A stretch of 64,000 nt of DNA from Halorhabdus tiamatea SARL4B (GCF_000470655.1 NC_021921.1:372001-436000), one strand, 5' to 3'; counted from the first letter of the stretch, positions 18,480 to 27,885 are shown. Made by a program: numbers and translations. The notes: generated from the letters alone by a model not told the origin.

Positions 18480-20141
18480 CTGTCTCTTACCCACAAGTCC
18501 TAATCGAGGAGCTGACGAACCAAGACTGGTAGATGGGACGCCGCTCACGGAGTTGGAAGCCAGAACTCGATGAGGATGGACAGCTGTGTGACATGGATGT
18601 TTCCGGGTGGATTCGAGCGGAGTTTCGGTCAGCTGAGTTTGGAGACAAGCGCCTGACTGACCGATTGGTTCAACTTGGGGATGAACTCGGCAGCTCACCT
18701 GCCGAGTCCATCCCCGCTGCCTGCGGAGACTGGGCCTCCACAAAAGCTACATACCGATTTTGCGATAATGACAGTGTGGACCCCAACGAGGTTCTCTCTG
18801 CTCACAAGCAGCAACAGCAATCAAGAGTGAGTCGGTCAGACGAACTCTTGATTGTCTCCGATACCACCGAACTCGTGTTTCCGAGACATCCCTCCAAAGA
18901 GGGCCTCGGCGACATTGGCAATTCTGAAATGGATCTCGAAGGCGTCAAGCTACACTCCACGATCGGAATCAATCCACGCACCCATCGGATGACTGGAGTC
19001 ATCGATCAGCAGGCGCTGATCGAGGACCAGCAGGCTGGTGAGAAGTACGATGCCAACGGCAAAGCAGAGCCGATTCAACTTGACAATGAGCATGAGAAGT
19101 GGAGCCGTGGCGACAGGCAAGCCAGAGACTGGCTTGCCGACGATATCCGCCCGCTGTTCATTCATGACCGAGGCGCAGATTCATTCGCGTTCTACGAAGA
19201 AGTCACCGGAGAGATGGAAAGTGCTGGCTTTATCGTCCGAGCGAATCAAAACCGGCGGATTTGGACTGATGATGGTGAACCTGAAAAACTCTTTGACTGG
19301 AGCAGCGACCTTGCCGAGCAAGGTCGCAAAACAATCGAGATTCAACAGGGAGGTGGGCGCGAAGCGAGAACGGTGGAGTTGTCGATAGCCACTGGAACGT
19401 GTGAGTTGCGCGCACCAAGGAATAATCCTGAGCAAGAGGGTTCAATCGAGGCGAATGTCGTGAGAGTCGACGAGGTCGGTGAAAATGACGACCCGATTCA
19501 GTGGGTGTTGCTCACCACTGAATCGGTCGAAGAGTTTGAAGAGACACTGACACTCATCGACTATTACGGCCTCCGCTGGCGAATTGAAGACTGGCATAAA
19601 GTGCTCAAGAGTGGCTGTAACATCGAAGAACGGCAACTGCAGACTTGGGAGCGGATGGAAGTTCTGTTGAGCATGTATTCAGTAATCGCGTGGAAAGTTC
19701 TGGAGTTACGAGAACTTGCCCGTGGTGATAGTTCAGTATCTCCGGCGGTCCTGCTGAGTGAGGCAGAGTGCACAATTCTGGAAACGAAATTTCCAGAATT
19801 GAGCGACCAAGATGGAAAATCATACGCAGTGAGCGTCGCTAAACTCGGCGGTTATCTTGATCGTGGTTCAGATCCGCCACCAGGGTGGGAGACGATGTGG
19901 AAAGGACTCCAGAAGCTACGCATGTGGGCTGAAGGATACGAACTCGGTGCTGAATGAGCGCGCTTCGCGGCTCATTCAGCGGAACCCGTCGAAATAACGA
20001 GTTCAACTGAGCTTTTCACGCGGCTTCATCGAGACCTCTCTAATCTTGGGCAGATACTGATAGAGATTTGATTGATTTCTTCTTCTCATGCCTGATCTGG
20101 TTGAACTTACGCTATAGTATCGAGTTATGGGTAAGAGACAG
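18480..20141 (+). mobile_element. IS4-family (IS50/Tn5 group) insertion sequence, intact
   Basis: A 1662-bp element. The left end is CTGTCTCTTACCCACAAG and the right end, read inward on the minus strand, is CTGTCTCTTACCCATAAC, so about 15 of the first 16 terminal bases match. The ends closely resemble the Tn5 outer and mosaic ends (CTGWCTCTTATACACA). It is flanked by identical 10-bp direct repeats and encodes one full-length transposase. Clean duplications and an open gene suggest a recent insertion. Confidence 0.92.
18533..19957 (+). CDS. IS4-family Tn5-like transposase
   Basis: A 474-residue DDE transposase. The N-terminus WIRAEFRSAEFGDKRLTDRL and WASTKATYRF match the Tn5 transposase DNA-binding domain. 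DDE residues lie in LLIVSDTTELVF, LFIHDRGADSF and the signature Y-(2)-R-(3)-E-(6)-K in YGLRWRIEDWHKVLK, which is perfect here. The C-terminal domain (DRGSDPPPGWETMWKGLQKLR) corresponds to the Tn5 dimerisation region. The gene fills the element. It is less GC-rich than its neighbours and carries more ordinary codon usage (GAA, AAA, CTG, GTT). It is complete, so probably active. Confidence 0.93.
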   Translation: MGRRSRSWKPELDEDGQLCDMDVSGWIRAEFRSAEFGDKRLTDRLVQLGDELGSSPAESIPAACGDWASTKATYRFCDNDSVDPNEVLSAHKQQQQSRVSRSDELLIVSDTTELVFPRHPSKEGLGDIGNSEMDLEGVKLHSTIGINPRTHRMTGVIDQQALIEDQQAGEKYDANGKAEPIQLDNEHEKWSRGDRQARDWLADDIRPLFIHDRGADSFAFYEEVTGEMESAGFIVRANQNRRIWTDDGEPEKLFDWSSDLAEQGRKTIEIQQGGGREARTVELSIATGTCELRAPRNNPEQEGSIEANVVRVDEVGENDDPIQWVLLTTESVEEFEETLTLIDYYGLRWRIEDWHKVLKSGCNIEERQLQTWERMEVLLSMYSVIAWKVLELRELARGDSSVSPAVLLSEAECTILETKFPELSDQDGKSYAVSVAKLGGYLDRGSDPPPGWETMWKGLQKLRMWAEGYELGAE

Positions 20142-20151
20142 CCGTTCACGG
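20142..20151. repeat. Target-site duplication, right copy
   Basis: CCGTTCACGG immediately after the right IS end, identical to 18470-18479. Removing the IS and one copy restores a perfect 8-bp stem with a TTCA loop. Confidence 0.85.
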
Positions 20152-20260
20152 GTGGGAGGAAGCGCGTAAGCTCCGTGGGGCAAACCACCGACGATGGCAG
20201 GGCGGACTCCCCAACGCTGACACAGAATATATAAACAAGGCGTCCGTATGTGAGAGTGTG

Positions 20261-21517
20261 ATGGAAGTCAAACGCACCGTTCCCGTCAAACTCGATGTGC
20301 CCGAGGAGCGGCGCGACGACCTCCAGCAGACCATCCAGCAGTTCAACACCGCCGCCAACTACACTATCGACCACGGTAAAGGCGACGACGGCGACCTGAT
20401 TCTCAACAAGTCCACCATCCACGACGAAGTGTACCACGACCTCCGGGACGAAACCGACCTCCCCGCAAACCTCGTGGTGCGGGCCTACTCGAAGGCCGTC
20501 GAAGCGATGAAAAGCACCGTCACGGAGTGGGAGAAGGGCAACAGCCGCCCACTCCCCTCGTTCGATGAACCATCCGCAGTCTACGACAAGCGCACGCTAA
20601 CCATCAAAGACGAGTACGCCACGCTCTCGACGGTCAACGGGCGCGTCGAAGCCGCCTTCGTGCTTGGCGAGTACCAGCGGTCGTACCTCGAAGACGACGA
20701 CTACGAGAAGCGGATGGGGACGCTCCACTACCGTCCCGACGAGGATACGTTCTACCTCCACATCGTCATTCAGAAGGAGGTAGACCAGCGTGATGGCGAC
20801 CGTGTGCTTGGTGTGGACTTGAACCTGAAGAACGTCGCCGTGACCAGCACGGGACAGTTCTTCGACGGTGGCGAACTGCTGTGGGGACAGAACCACTATT
20901 TCCGCGTGAGACGGAGCCTTCAGGACAAAGGCACCCGTTCCGCTCGGCAGGCGTTACGGCGACTGTCGGGACGGGAAAACCGCTTCGTCCTGAACCGCCT
21001 GCACAATATCTCGCGTGGAATCGTGGAGGAAGCCCTGCGCCACGACTGTTCGTACATCACCGTCGAAGACTTGACCCACATCCGCGAGCGAATGGACGCC
21101 CACAACGAGCGCCTGAAGCGGCAGATGCACAACTGGGCGTTCCGCGAACTTCAAGAGCAAATTGCGTACAAGGCCGCCGAGTACGGTATCCGCGTTGAGT
21201 CGGTCAACCCTGCCTTTTCTTCGCAGACCTGCTCGAAGTGCGGCCACCAGTCCAGTACGAACCGCGACGGCGCAACGGGCTGGTTCGCGTGCAACGAGTG
21301 TGGGTACGAAGTAGACGGCGACTACAACGCGGCGAAAAACGTCGGCCTCCGTCTGTTAGCTTTACCATCGGGCAAACGTCCCGGTGGGTTGGGCAACGGT
21401 CAGCTTGCCCTGAAGTCGGGGACATTGAACGTGAGCGACGTGTCCAACGTCCACTCCAGCTTGGAGTTTGAACGGGAGTCCACCGACAAGCCCACCGCTT
21501 CAGCGGTGGGTAGCTGA
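20261..21517 (+). CDS. tnpB: TnpB RNA-guided nuclease (IS200/IS605 OrfB)
   Basis: A 418-residue TnpB, a nuclease related to Cas12 that uses a right-end RNA as guide. The N-terminal wedge/REC region (residues 1-180) is followed by a split RuvC nuclease with Asp in [12 protein letters not shown], Glu in ITVEDLTHI and Asp in DGDYNAAKN, all present. The zinc finger is CSKCGHQ ... CNECG. TATATAAA at 20228-20235 places the transcript start at the GTG/ATG pair (20258/20261), so it is leaderless. The coding region extends into the right-end hairpin (last residues ASAVGS), which is usual where the guide RNA overlaps the gene end. It looks intact. Confidence 0.92.
   Translation: MEVKRTVPVKLDVPEERRDDLQQTIQQFNTAANYTIDHGKGDDGDLILNKSTIHDEVYHDLRDETDLPANLVVRAYSKAVEAMKSTVTEWEKGNSRPLPSFDEPSAVYDKRTLTIKDEYATLSTVNGRVEAAFVLGEYQRSYLEDDDYEKRMGTLHYRPDEDTFYLHIVIQKEVDQRDGDRVLGVDLNLKNVAVTSTGQFFDGGELLWGQNHYFRVRRSLQDKGTRSARQALRRLSGRENRFVLNRLHNISRGIVEEALRHDCSYITVEDLTHIRERMDAHNERLKRQMHNWAFRELQEQIAYKAAEYGIRVESVNPAFSSQTCSKCGHQSSTNRDGATGWFACNECGYEVDGDYNAAKNVGLRLLALPSGKRPGGLGNGQLALKSGTLNVSDVSNVHSSLEFERESTDKPTASAVGS
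21380..21510 (+). ncRNA. Predicted TnpB guide (omega) RNA scaffold
   Basis: In characterised TnpB elements the guide RNA scaffold is made from the 3' end of tnpB through the right end, and the sequence just outside the element is the guide. Here the corresponding region contains the strong hairpin at 21491-21510. The guide would then read into the 3' end of the aldolase gene. The boundaries are inferred by analogy only. Confidence 0.3.
21491..21510. repeat. Right-end hairpin of the TnpB element
   Basis: CCCACCGC, loop TTCA, GCGGTGGG: a perfect 8-bp stem. The minus-strand stop codon of the aldolase gene (TGA, 21500-21502) lies in its loop. Confidence 0.85.
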
Positions 21518-22507
21518 CTTGTACAGGCTCTGGCCAGCGCTGCCCGAGACTTCCGCGAGGCCGGCGTAGACCTCGGCGATACGCTCGCGCACGTTTCGGC
21601 CACCGACGCGCGGGTCGAAGCGGTCCTTGTTGGGCGACCACTCGACGTCGTTGAAGAAGGCGTCGCGCTCGTCTTCGACGCCTTCCGGCGGGACGATGTC
21701 GTTCGGCTCCTCCCGATAGAGGTCAAAGAGCGTCCGCGAATACTCGTACTGGTAGCGGGTGTCCTTGTTAACTTTGCAGATCCCTCGGTTCATGAAGTCC
21801 GACAGCTGGTCGGGCTGTAGCCCGGAGGACCCATGCAGGACCAGCGGCGTGTCCAGCCCATGATCCGAGAGCGCCTCGTGGATCTCGGTCGCGAGGTCGG
21901 GCTTGAGGTCGAGGTCTTTCCCCTTGGCGACGCCGTGCTGGGTGCCCACCGAGATCGCCAGCAGGTCGGCACCCGTCCGCTCGACGAATTCGACGGCCTG
22001 TTCGGGGTCCGTATAGAAGGCCTCCTCGGCGACGATCTCGTCTTCGACGCCCTTGATCTGGCCGAGTTCGGCCTCGACGAGGATCTCCTCGTCGGCCTGT
22101 TCGGTCTTCTCGACGACCTTCTTCGAGCGAGCGACGTTCTCCTCGAAGTCCTCGTGTGAGGCGTCGATCATGATCGAGGAGGGGATACCGGACTCGACCT
22201 GCATGTCGATGAAGTCCATGTCCGTCTGGTGGTCCATGTTGAGGAACACGCCGATGTCGTACTGGTCGGCGATCTCCTCGATGTAGGTCCCCATCGCGCG
22301 CAGGCCGGCTTCGGGGTCGCCGTTCCCGGCGAAGCTCGCGGCTCCGCCGCTCATCTGGATGAGGAGGTCCGAATCGGCCTGGTCAGCCCCTTCGATGAGA
22401 CCCATCATCACGTTGGGCTCGGCGACGTTGCTTGCCACGAGGCCGAACCCCTCGTCGAGCGCCTTGTCGTACACCGTTGCGAGTTCGTCTCCGCCGTAGA
22501 ACGGCAT
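21500..22507 (-). CDS. fba: Class II fructose-bisphosphate aldolase
   Basis: Zinc-dependent aldolase cleaving fructose-1,6-bisphosphate to the triose phosphates. It has 335 residues: [17 protein letters not shown], metal-site [49 protein letters not shown] and [12 protein letters not shown] are as in haloarchaeal class II aldolases. The last residues after SLYK (SATHR) and the stop codon are encoded by the right end of the TnpB element, so the native C-terminus has been replaced by a few transposon-derived residues. It lies downstream of 1-phosphofructokinase, consistent with fructose degradation through fructose-1-phosphate. Confidence 0.92.
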   Translation of the reverse strand: MPFYGGDELATVYDKALDEGFGLVASNVAEPNVMMGLIEGADQADSDLLIQMSGGAASFAGNGDPEAGLRAMGTYIEEIADQYDIGVFLNMDHQTDMDFIDMQVESGIPSSIMIDASHEDFEENVARSKKVVEKTEQADEEILVEAELGQIKGVEDEIVAEEAFYTDPEQAVEFVERTGADLLAISVGTQHGVAKGKDLDLKPDLATEIHEALSDHGLDTPLVLHGSSGLQPDQLSDFMNRGICKVNKDTRYQYEYSRTLFDLYREEPNDIVPPEGVEDERDAFFNDVEWSPNKDRFDPRVGGRNVRERIAEVYAGLAEVSGSAGQSLYKSATHR

Positions 22508-22609
22508 CAGTAAGTCACCGACTGGACGTTTCGGTGCCGTCGTAATAACGTATGCGGAATATACTGCCGACGGTTTCTCACGCCGCTTGCCCGCGTCCGT
22601 CGGTGCCTG

Positions 22610-23521
22610 TCACTCCCGCATCGACCAGACCCGAACCTGGTCCATGGTCGCCTCGGGATCGAGGTCGTGGACACTCGGTCCCTTGACGCTAACAAGATGG
22701 GCCGAGGTCGCGACGCCGGCCCGCAGCGCCGTCTCGTCGTCCCAGCCCTGCTCGTAAGCCCACAGCACGGCGGCGAACATCGAGTCACCGGCACCGATCG
22801 TGTCGACCACGTCGACGTCGAGCGGCGGTGCGTACAGCGTCTCATCGGGTGTGACTAAGACCGCTCCGTCCCCGCCCATCGATGCGATCACGCGCTCGTA
22901 TCCCATCTCCTGGAGTTGGCGGGCCGCCTCGGCGCAATCGTCGATCGTTTCGACCTCGATGCCGGTCGCTGCTGTGAGTTCCTCGCGGTTGGGTTTGCAG
23001 TATTCGTATTGCCCGTCGAGTTCGACCATCAGTTCGCCGTGGACGTCGAGGGCCGTGTCCCACTCGCCGGCCGACGCGATCCGGTCGACGTCGGCTGCGT
23101 CCATACCCGGCGGCAGGCTTCCGCCGATGTTGATCACCGACGGTTCGTGATCCTGCAGCGTCTCGATCAGTTCGTCGACGGCGTCTCGGTCAGCCGACGG
23201 GCCGGACTGATTGATGTGGTATTCGCTCTCGGGCGTCAGTAGCGTCGTGTTGATCCGGGTTTCGCCCTCGACCTCGATGAAGTCGGTCGGGACATCGTAG
23301 TCGACGAGATCCTGTTCGATGAAGTAGCCGGTGAACCCGCCGATGAACCCCGTCGCGACGGTCTCCTCGCCGAGTGCGCGGACGAACTGCGAGACGTTGA
23401 TGCCGTTGCCGCCGGAGTTGAACTGTGCGTCCGTACTCCGCTGGACGGCGTCGGCCTCGATCTCTTCGTCCATCTCGATCGTCTGATCGACTGCCGGATT
23501 CGGTGTGACTGTCAGTATCAT
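22610..23521 (-). CDS. pfkB: 1-phosphofructokinase (PfkB family)
   Basis: Phosphorylates fructose-1-phosphate (possibly fructose-6-phosphate) to fructose-1,6-bisphosphate, the substrate of the next gene. It has 303 residues of the PfkB/ribokinase fold: NPAVDQTIEM at the N-terminus, the first family signature NSGGNGINVSQFVRALGEE, and the catalytic anion-hole motif DTIGAGDSMFAAVLWA near residue 250. A gap of about 100 bases separates it from fba on the same strand. Haloarchaea take up fructose by a PTS that delivers fructose-1-phosphate; no PTS gene is in the window. Confidence 0.9.
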   Translation of the reverse strand: MILTVTPNPAVDQTIEMDEEIEADAVQRSTDAQFNSGGNGINVSQFVRALGEETVATGFIGGFTGYFIEQDLVDYDVPTDFIEVEGETRINTTLLTPESEYHINQSGPSADRDAVDELIETLQDHEPSVINIGGSLPPGMDAADVDRIASAGEWDTALDVHGELMVELDGQYEYCKPNREELTAATGIEVETIDDCAEAARQLQEMGYERVIASMGGDGAVLVTPDETLYAPPLDVDVVDTIGAGDSMFAAVLWAYEQGWDDETALRAGVATSAHLVSVKGPSVHDLDPEATMDQVRVWSMRE

Positions 23522-23664
23522 GTTCGAGCTCCTCCGGGCCGTCGGCGTGCCGACAGTCCCGTTTTCCCTCTGAGGGTGGCACTACACCGTCTTAAGAAGG
23601 TCGGTCTCGACGTATCGATAGCAATTGCTGGCCCTCAAGCCGCCAGGAAGGCAGGATCAACCGT

Positions 23665-24645
23665 TCAGAGCTCTTCGAGAACGGCGTCCGTGAATTCTTC
23701 GGTCGAGGCGTCCCCGCCGAGGTCGGGCGTGCGCGGCCCGTCTTCGAGCACAGTCTCGACGGCGTTCCGGACGCGCTGGCCGTCCTCGTCGTCGCCGAAG
23801 TATTCCAGCATCATCGCAGCCGAGAGGATCATCGCCGACGGGTTGGCGATCCCCTCGCCGGCGATGTCGGGAGCCGAGCCGTGGACGGGTTCGAACAGCG
23901 CGTTGTCGTCGCCGACGTTGGCGCTGGGCAACATGCCGAGTCCGCCGACGAGACCCGCCGCCAGGTCCGAGAGGACGTCGCCGGCGAGGTTCGGCGTGAC
24001 GATCACGTCGTAGTCTTCGGGGTGCATCACGAGGTGCATCGCGAGCGCGTCGATGAGTGCCTCGTCGTACTCGACGTCCATCTCCTCGGCCACCTCGGCG
24101 GCGGTGTCGACGAACAACCCGTCGGTCGTTCGCATCACGTTGGCCTTGTGGGCGACAGTGATCCGGTCGGCGTCGTGTTCGTCGGCGTACTCGAAGCCGT
24201 ATTCGGCGATCTTTCGGGAGGCCTCGCCGGTGATGAGTCGCGTCAGCGTCGCGACGTCGTCGGTGAGGTCGGACTCGATGCCGGCGTAGACGCCCTGGGT
24301 GTTCTCCCGGACGAACACCAGATCGGTCTCGGGCTTGACGCCGTCGACGCCGGGGTAGGCCCGGGCCGGCCTGACGTTGGCGAAGGCCTCGACGTCCTGG
24401 CGCAGCGGGAGGATGATGTCGGCCGCGAGCTCCCCCGCGGCACCGAACAGCGTCGCGTCCGCCTCGCGTGCGAGTTCGCGGGTCTCCTCGGGAAGGGGTG
24501 TCCCTTCGCGCTCGTAGACGGCGTTGCCCGCGCGTCCCTCGACGAACTCGAAGTCCCGATCGAGCGCTTCGAGGACGTCGATGGCTGCAGGGAGCACTTC
24601 CTGACCGATGCCGTCGCCCGGAATGGCGGCGATCTCTTTCGTCAT
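23665..24645 (-). CDS. leuB: 3-isopropylmalate dehydrogenase
   Basis: Oxidatively decarboxylates 3-isopropylmalate, completing the leucine branch begun by LeuA and LeuCD. It has 326 residues: [41 protein letters not shown] and [19 protein letters not shown], then the NAD-binding loop [23 protein letters not shown] 24643-24645 is chosen because GGGAG lies just upstream; a GTG at 24660 would add five residues. The gene is separated from leuD by about 9 kb of accessory DNA and is inverted relative to it. Confidence 0.94.
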   Translation of the reverse strand: MTKEIAAIPGDGIGQEVLPAAIDVLEALDRDFEFVEGRAGNAVYEREGTPLPEETRELAREADATLFGAAGELAADIILPLRQDVEAFANVRPARAYPGVDGVKPETDLVFVRENTQGVYAGIESDLTDDVATLTRLITGEASRKIAEYGFEYADEHDADRITVAHKANVMRTTDGLFVDTAAEVAEEMDVEYDEALIDALAMHLVMHPEDYDVIVTPNLAGDVLSDLAAGLVGGLGMLPSANVGDDNALFEPVHGSAPDIAGEGIANPSAMILSAAMMLEYFGDDEDGQRVRNAVETVLEDGPRTPDLGGDASTEEFTDAVLEEL

Positions 24646-24746
24646 GTCGATAGCTCCCACAGGCGGGGAAAAGAGGGTATCGATATGCCTGAGCGATAGG
24701 TCGAAGGCGGTCGCCGGATCGAGAGCTGTCGCTCGTCGGCTCTCGG

Positions 24747-26129
24747 CTACTGAACGTCGGCCAACTCCTCGGCGATACCAGTATAGGACGCCGGAGTAAG
24801 TGCTTCGAGTTCGTCCCTGACAGCCGGATCGACGTCGAGATCCGCAAACAGCGCCTCGAAGTCGGCCATCGTGACCGTTTCACCGCGCGTGTGTTTCTTG
24901 ACGCGCTCGTAGGCGTCGGTGTAGCCCTCCCGACGCAGGATGGTCTGGACGGCCTCGCCGATGACGGCGGGGGTGTCCTCCAGATCCTCACGCATGACTG
25001 TCTCGTTGGGAACGACCTTTCCAAGGCCCGTCTGGAGCTTTTCGTAGCCGATCAGACAGTGGGCCAGGGCCGCGCCGATGTTGCGCTTGACCGTCGAATC
25101 CGAGAGGTCACGCTGGAGTCGGGAGTTGGTGACGTATCCCGCCAGAAAGTCCAGGTCGCTGTTGGCCTTCGAGAGGTTGCCCTCGCTGTTCTCGAAGTCG
25201 ATCGGGTTGACCTTGTGTGGCATCGTCGAGGAACCGGTCTCGCCGTCGACGGTGCGCTGGCCGAGGTAGCGATCGGAGACGTACAGCCAGGCGTCGAGAT
25301 CGAGGTCCAGCAGGATCCGATTGGCTCCCTGGAGCGCGCCGAACAGCGTCGCGAGGTCGTCACACGGGTTGACCTGCGTGGTGAGTGGTTCGTGGTCGAG
25401 GCCGAGCGAGTCGACGAACCCCAGCGCGAAGGTCGGCCAGTCGACGTCGGGGTAGGCCGCGTGATGGGCGGCGTAGGTTCCCGACGCCCCGGCGAGTTTC
25501 CCGGAGAGCCCGTCTGTCGCCCACTGAATTCGGCCGAGCGCGCGGCCGAGTCGCGAGGCGTAGACGGCCATCTCCTTGCCGAAGGTCGTCGGTGTGGCCG
25601 GCTGGCCGTGGGTCCGGGCGAGCATCGGGGTATCGCGATACGTGTGGGCGAGTTCGACCAGGGCGTCCCGGACGTCCCGGAGGGCGGGGAGGAGGACATC
25701 CTCGACGGCGGGTTTGACCAGCAGCCGCTGGGCGAGGTTGTTGACGTCTTCGCTGGTGAGCGCGAAGTGGAGCCACTGTTCGGCCTCGAGACCGGCAGGG
25801 AGTCGCTCTCGGAGGAAGTACTCGACGGCCTTGACGTCGTGGTTGGTCGCGTCGTACGTCTCGGTGCCCTCAGTCTCGATCTGCTTGACCAGGGCGGCGT
25901 CCTCGTCGTCGAAGTCCTCGTAGACAGCGCGGAGTTTCTCGCGCTTGTCGTCGTCGATCTCGAGGGGCGTCGCGTCGAGGTCGGCGAGCGCGAGCAGGTA
26001 TTCGACTTCGACGCGGACGCGGGCGCGAATCAACGCCGATTCGCTGGCGTACGGAACGAGTGGCTCCGTATAGCGGGCATACCGGCCGTCGAGCGGCGAG
26101 ACAGCCGACAGCGGATCGCGATCAGTCAT
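24747..26129 (-). CDS. purB: Adenylosuccinate lyase
   Basis: Cleaves SAICAR and adenylosuccinate with release of fumarate, used twice in AMP synthesis. It has 460 residues; the N-terminus is [20 protein letters not shown], the fumarase-superfamily signature [20 protein letters not shown] is intact, and catalytic His lies in [17 protein letters not shown]. It lies upstream of leuB on the same strand with a 100-base gap. Confidence 0.95.
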   Translation of the reverse strand: MTDRDPLSAVSPLDGRYARYTEPLVPYASESALIRARVRVEVEYLLALADLDATPLEIDDDKREKLRAVYEDFDDEDAALVKQIETEGTETYDATNHDVKAVEYFLRERLPAGLEAEQWLHFALTSEDVNNLAQRLLVKPAVEDVLLPALRDVRDALVELAHTYRDTPMLARTHGQPATPTTFGKEMAVYASRLGRALGRIQWATDGLSGKLAGASGTYAAHHAAYPDVDWPTFALGFVDSLGLDHEPLTTQVNPCDDLATLFGALQGANRILLDLDLDAWLYVSDRYLGQRTVDGETGSSTMPHKVNPIDFENSEGNLSKANSDLDFLAGYVTNSRLQRDLSDSTVKRNIGAALAHCLIGYEKLQTGLGKVVPNETVMREDLEDTPAVIGEAVQTILRREGYTDAYERVKKHTRGETVTMADFEALFADLDVDPAVRDELEALTPASYTGIAEELADVQ

Positions 26130-26222
26130 GGTGGTGGCTCAGACCAGACGGCGAAAAAACTTGCCGATCGGTCGGGGGCGACCGACAGGATTTAGAACGC
26201 CGGCCGGAAATTACCGGGTGCT

Positions 26223-26304
26223 GGTGGGGTGGCAGAGCGGCCTATTGCGCCGGTCTTGAAAACCGGTGGCGCAAGCCTCCTGGGTTCAAATCCCAGCCCC
26301 ACCG
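26223..26304 (+). tRNA. tRNA-Ser (anticodon TGA)
   Basis: An 82-base cloverleaf of class II form. The acceptor GGTGGGG pairs with CCCCACC (26297-26303), with discriminator G. The anticodon stem CCGGT/ACCGG carries loop CTTGAAA, giving anticodon TGA. A long variable arm (TGGCGCAAGCC region) is typical of serine tRNA. The T arm is CTGGG-TTCAAAT-CCCAG. CCA is not encoded. Confidence 0.95.
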
Positions 26305-26526
26305 CCTTCTGCGCGAACGAACGTGAGCGCTGAGCGGTGCAACTGGGATTTGAATCACGGCAGACGCGCGCAGCGAAGCGAGCACGTCTGGCATCGGGTT
26401 CAAACACCGCGGGACAAAGTCCCGCGAGGCTCGCAAACGCTTCGCGTTTGCTCACTCCCGATCGACTCGCTTCGCTCGCCGATCGACGTTTGCCTCGCGA
26501 TGCTCGGCAAACTCCCAGCCCCACCG
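26291..26526 (+). repeat. Duplicated tRNA-Ser 3' end and hairpin-rich spacer
   Basis: TCCCAGCCCCACCG, the 3' end of tRNA-Ser at 26291-26304, is repeated exactly at 26513-26526. The roughly 210 bases between hold no credible gene but several hairpins (GCGGGAC..GTCCCGC; GATCGAC-type with TCGCTTCGCTCG; GCAAACGC..GCGTTTGC) and T-arm-like scraps (GGGATTTGAATC, GGGTTCAAAC). It looks like an att-type duplication left by integration at the tRNA gene. Confidence 0.6.
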
Positions 26527-26615
26527 TCGGACTCTGTTCGTCATCCGATGAGCCCTCTGCACACTCCGATTGACGTGGTCGGTACGCATTTCCATCGGTG
26601 TCACGTGGGTCCGGT

Positions 26616-27650
26616 ATGGATGCACAGGTCAGGGACCACGCATCCCAGCACGACGCCATCGCCGACCTGCCGTTGATCACGGAATCCGCTCGCGTGCGAC
26701 GGGTCACCAAGATGGATCAGGACCGGCGGCCGGAAGTCACCCGGGCGATCAATCGCTGGGTCGCCGAGGTTACCCCGGCGTACACCCCGATCGAGGGGCC
26801 GGCCGACTGGGACGGCTTGCGGGAACGGCTTCTCGCCGACGGGCACCCGGACGTGGCCCGACGCGTCGCGACGCTGGCTCAACGATACGACCGGCCCAAG
26901 CCAATGCTCGCCCGCGTCGAGTTGAACACCGAGTCCGCGGTCGATTTCGTCGCCGGCCAGTACATCGGGTTGCGTTACGATGGGACGTCACGGGCGTATT
27001 CGCTCGCGAGTTCACCGACTCGTGACACCCTCGAAATCTGCGTGCGGCGGGTGCCGGGCGGGCGACTGTCGCCCCGGATCTGTGACGACCTCGCCGTCGG
27101 CGACGAGGTGACTGTCCGCGGACCCTACGGGGAACTCGTCCTGCAAGATTCCTCGCCACGGGACGTCGTCTTTCTCGCGACGGGGACCGGCGTCGCGCCA
27201 CTGAAGAGCATGATCGACTACCTGTTCGAGACCGGTCGCGACGAGTACCAGGGCGAGAAACGCGACGTCTGGTTGTTCCTCGGCGCGGCGTGGGCTGATG
27301 ACCTGCCGTACCGGACGGCGTTCCGACGGCTGGCCCGCGAGCGCGACAATTTCCACTTCGTGCCCTGTCTCAGCCGGGAGCCGTACCTGAGCGACTGGGA
27401 CGGCGAGACGGCGTACGTCCAGCACGCCTTGCTGAAGCATATCGACGAAACAGCGGTATCGACGCCGATGGGGACACTGATCGACGACCGGCTCGAAGAC
27501 GAGCCAGCATCGGACGAGTCCCCGTCGATCGACCCCGGCAACGTGGACGTCTACGCCTGTGGGATCAACGCGATGGTGTACAGTCTGGTCGCAGCAGTCG
27601 AACGACTCGGCGTCCCGGCGAACCGGATCGAATCCGAAGGGTTCGGGTGA
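26616..27650 (+). CDS. FAD-dependent ferredoxin/flavodoxin reductase-like oxidoreductase
   Basis: A 344-residue protein. An N-terminal extension of about 100 residues, unassigned, precedes a ferredoxin-NADP reductase module. This has the FAD-binding motif SRAYSLASSP, the pyrophosphate-binding GRLSPRICDDLAVGDEVTVRGPYG, the NAD(P)-binding GTGVAPLKSMIDYL, and a C-terminal CGINAMVYSL. It moves electrons between NAD(P)H and an unknown carrier. ATG 26616 is chosen; there is no partner gene nearby. Confidence 0.8.
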   Translation: MDAQVRDHASQHDAIADLPLITESARVRRVTKMDQDRRPEVTRAINRWVAEVTPAYTPIEGPADWDGLRERLLADGHPDVARRVATLAQRYDRPKPMLARVELNTESAVDFVAGQYIGLRYDGTSRAYSLASSPTRDTLEICVRRVPGGRLSPRICDDLAVGDEVTVRGPYGELVLQDSSPRDVVFLATGTGVAPLKSMIDYLFETGRDEYQGEKRDVWLFLGAAWADDLPYRTAFRRLARERDNFHFVPCLSREPYLSDWDGETAYVQHALLKHIDETAVSTPMGTLIDDRLEDEPASDESPSIDPGNVDVYACGINAMVYSLVAAVERLGVPANRIESEGFG

Positions 27651-27654
27651 ATTG

Positions 27655-27885
27655 TCACTCGCCGGCGAGACCCGTCATCGGCGACGCGCCGGCGACGATC
27701 GCCCCTGCCGAGAGGATCGCAGCAGAGAGCGTCACGAAGTCTGCACTCGGATTATCAACTGCCAGATTCGCCCCGACGTCCACGATGAACACCGTGACGA
27801 AGAAACTCAGGATCGCGAACACCAGCATTACCAGTGCCGCGATCAGGCCCGCTACCAGTCCACCGAACGAATCGAGTATTGCCAT
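27655..27885 (-). CDS. Small membrane protein with two to three helices
   Basis: A 76-residue hydrophobic protein with helices at about residues 8-36 (GLVAGLIAALVMLVFAILSF onward) and 50-70. It is probably an integral membrane protein. It converges with the oxidoreductase gene, four bases apart. The ATG at 27883-27885 begins the hydrophobic region. No family is recognised. Confidence 0.55.
   Translation of the reverse strand: MAILDSFGGLVAGLIAALVMLVFAILSFFVTVFIVDVGANLAVDNPSADFVTLSAAILSAGAIVAGASPMTGLAGE

Larger units (their letters stand above)
18465..21510. mobile_element. IS1341-type (IS200/IS605 superfamily) TnpB element, interrupted
   Basis: The element carries only tnpB, without a TnpA transposase. 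Subterminal hairpins mark both ends: at the left CCCACCCG-TTCA-CGGGTGGG, reconstructed from 18465-18479 plus 20152-20156, and at the right CCCACCGC-TTCA-GCGGTGGG at 21491-21510. The matching stems and identical loops support a single element. The left hairpin has been split by the Tn5-type insertion. Exact cleavage sites outside the hairpins are not known, so the true ends may be some bases further out. Confidence 0.7.

Noticed and set aside
24891-26195. Plus-strand ORF of 434 codons opposite purB
   Set aside because: Antisense shadow of adenylosuccinate lyase.
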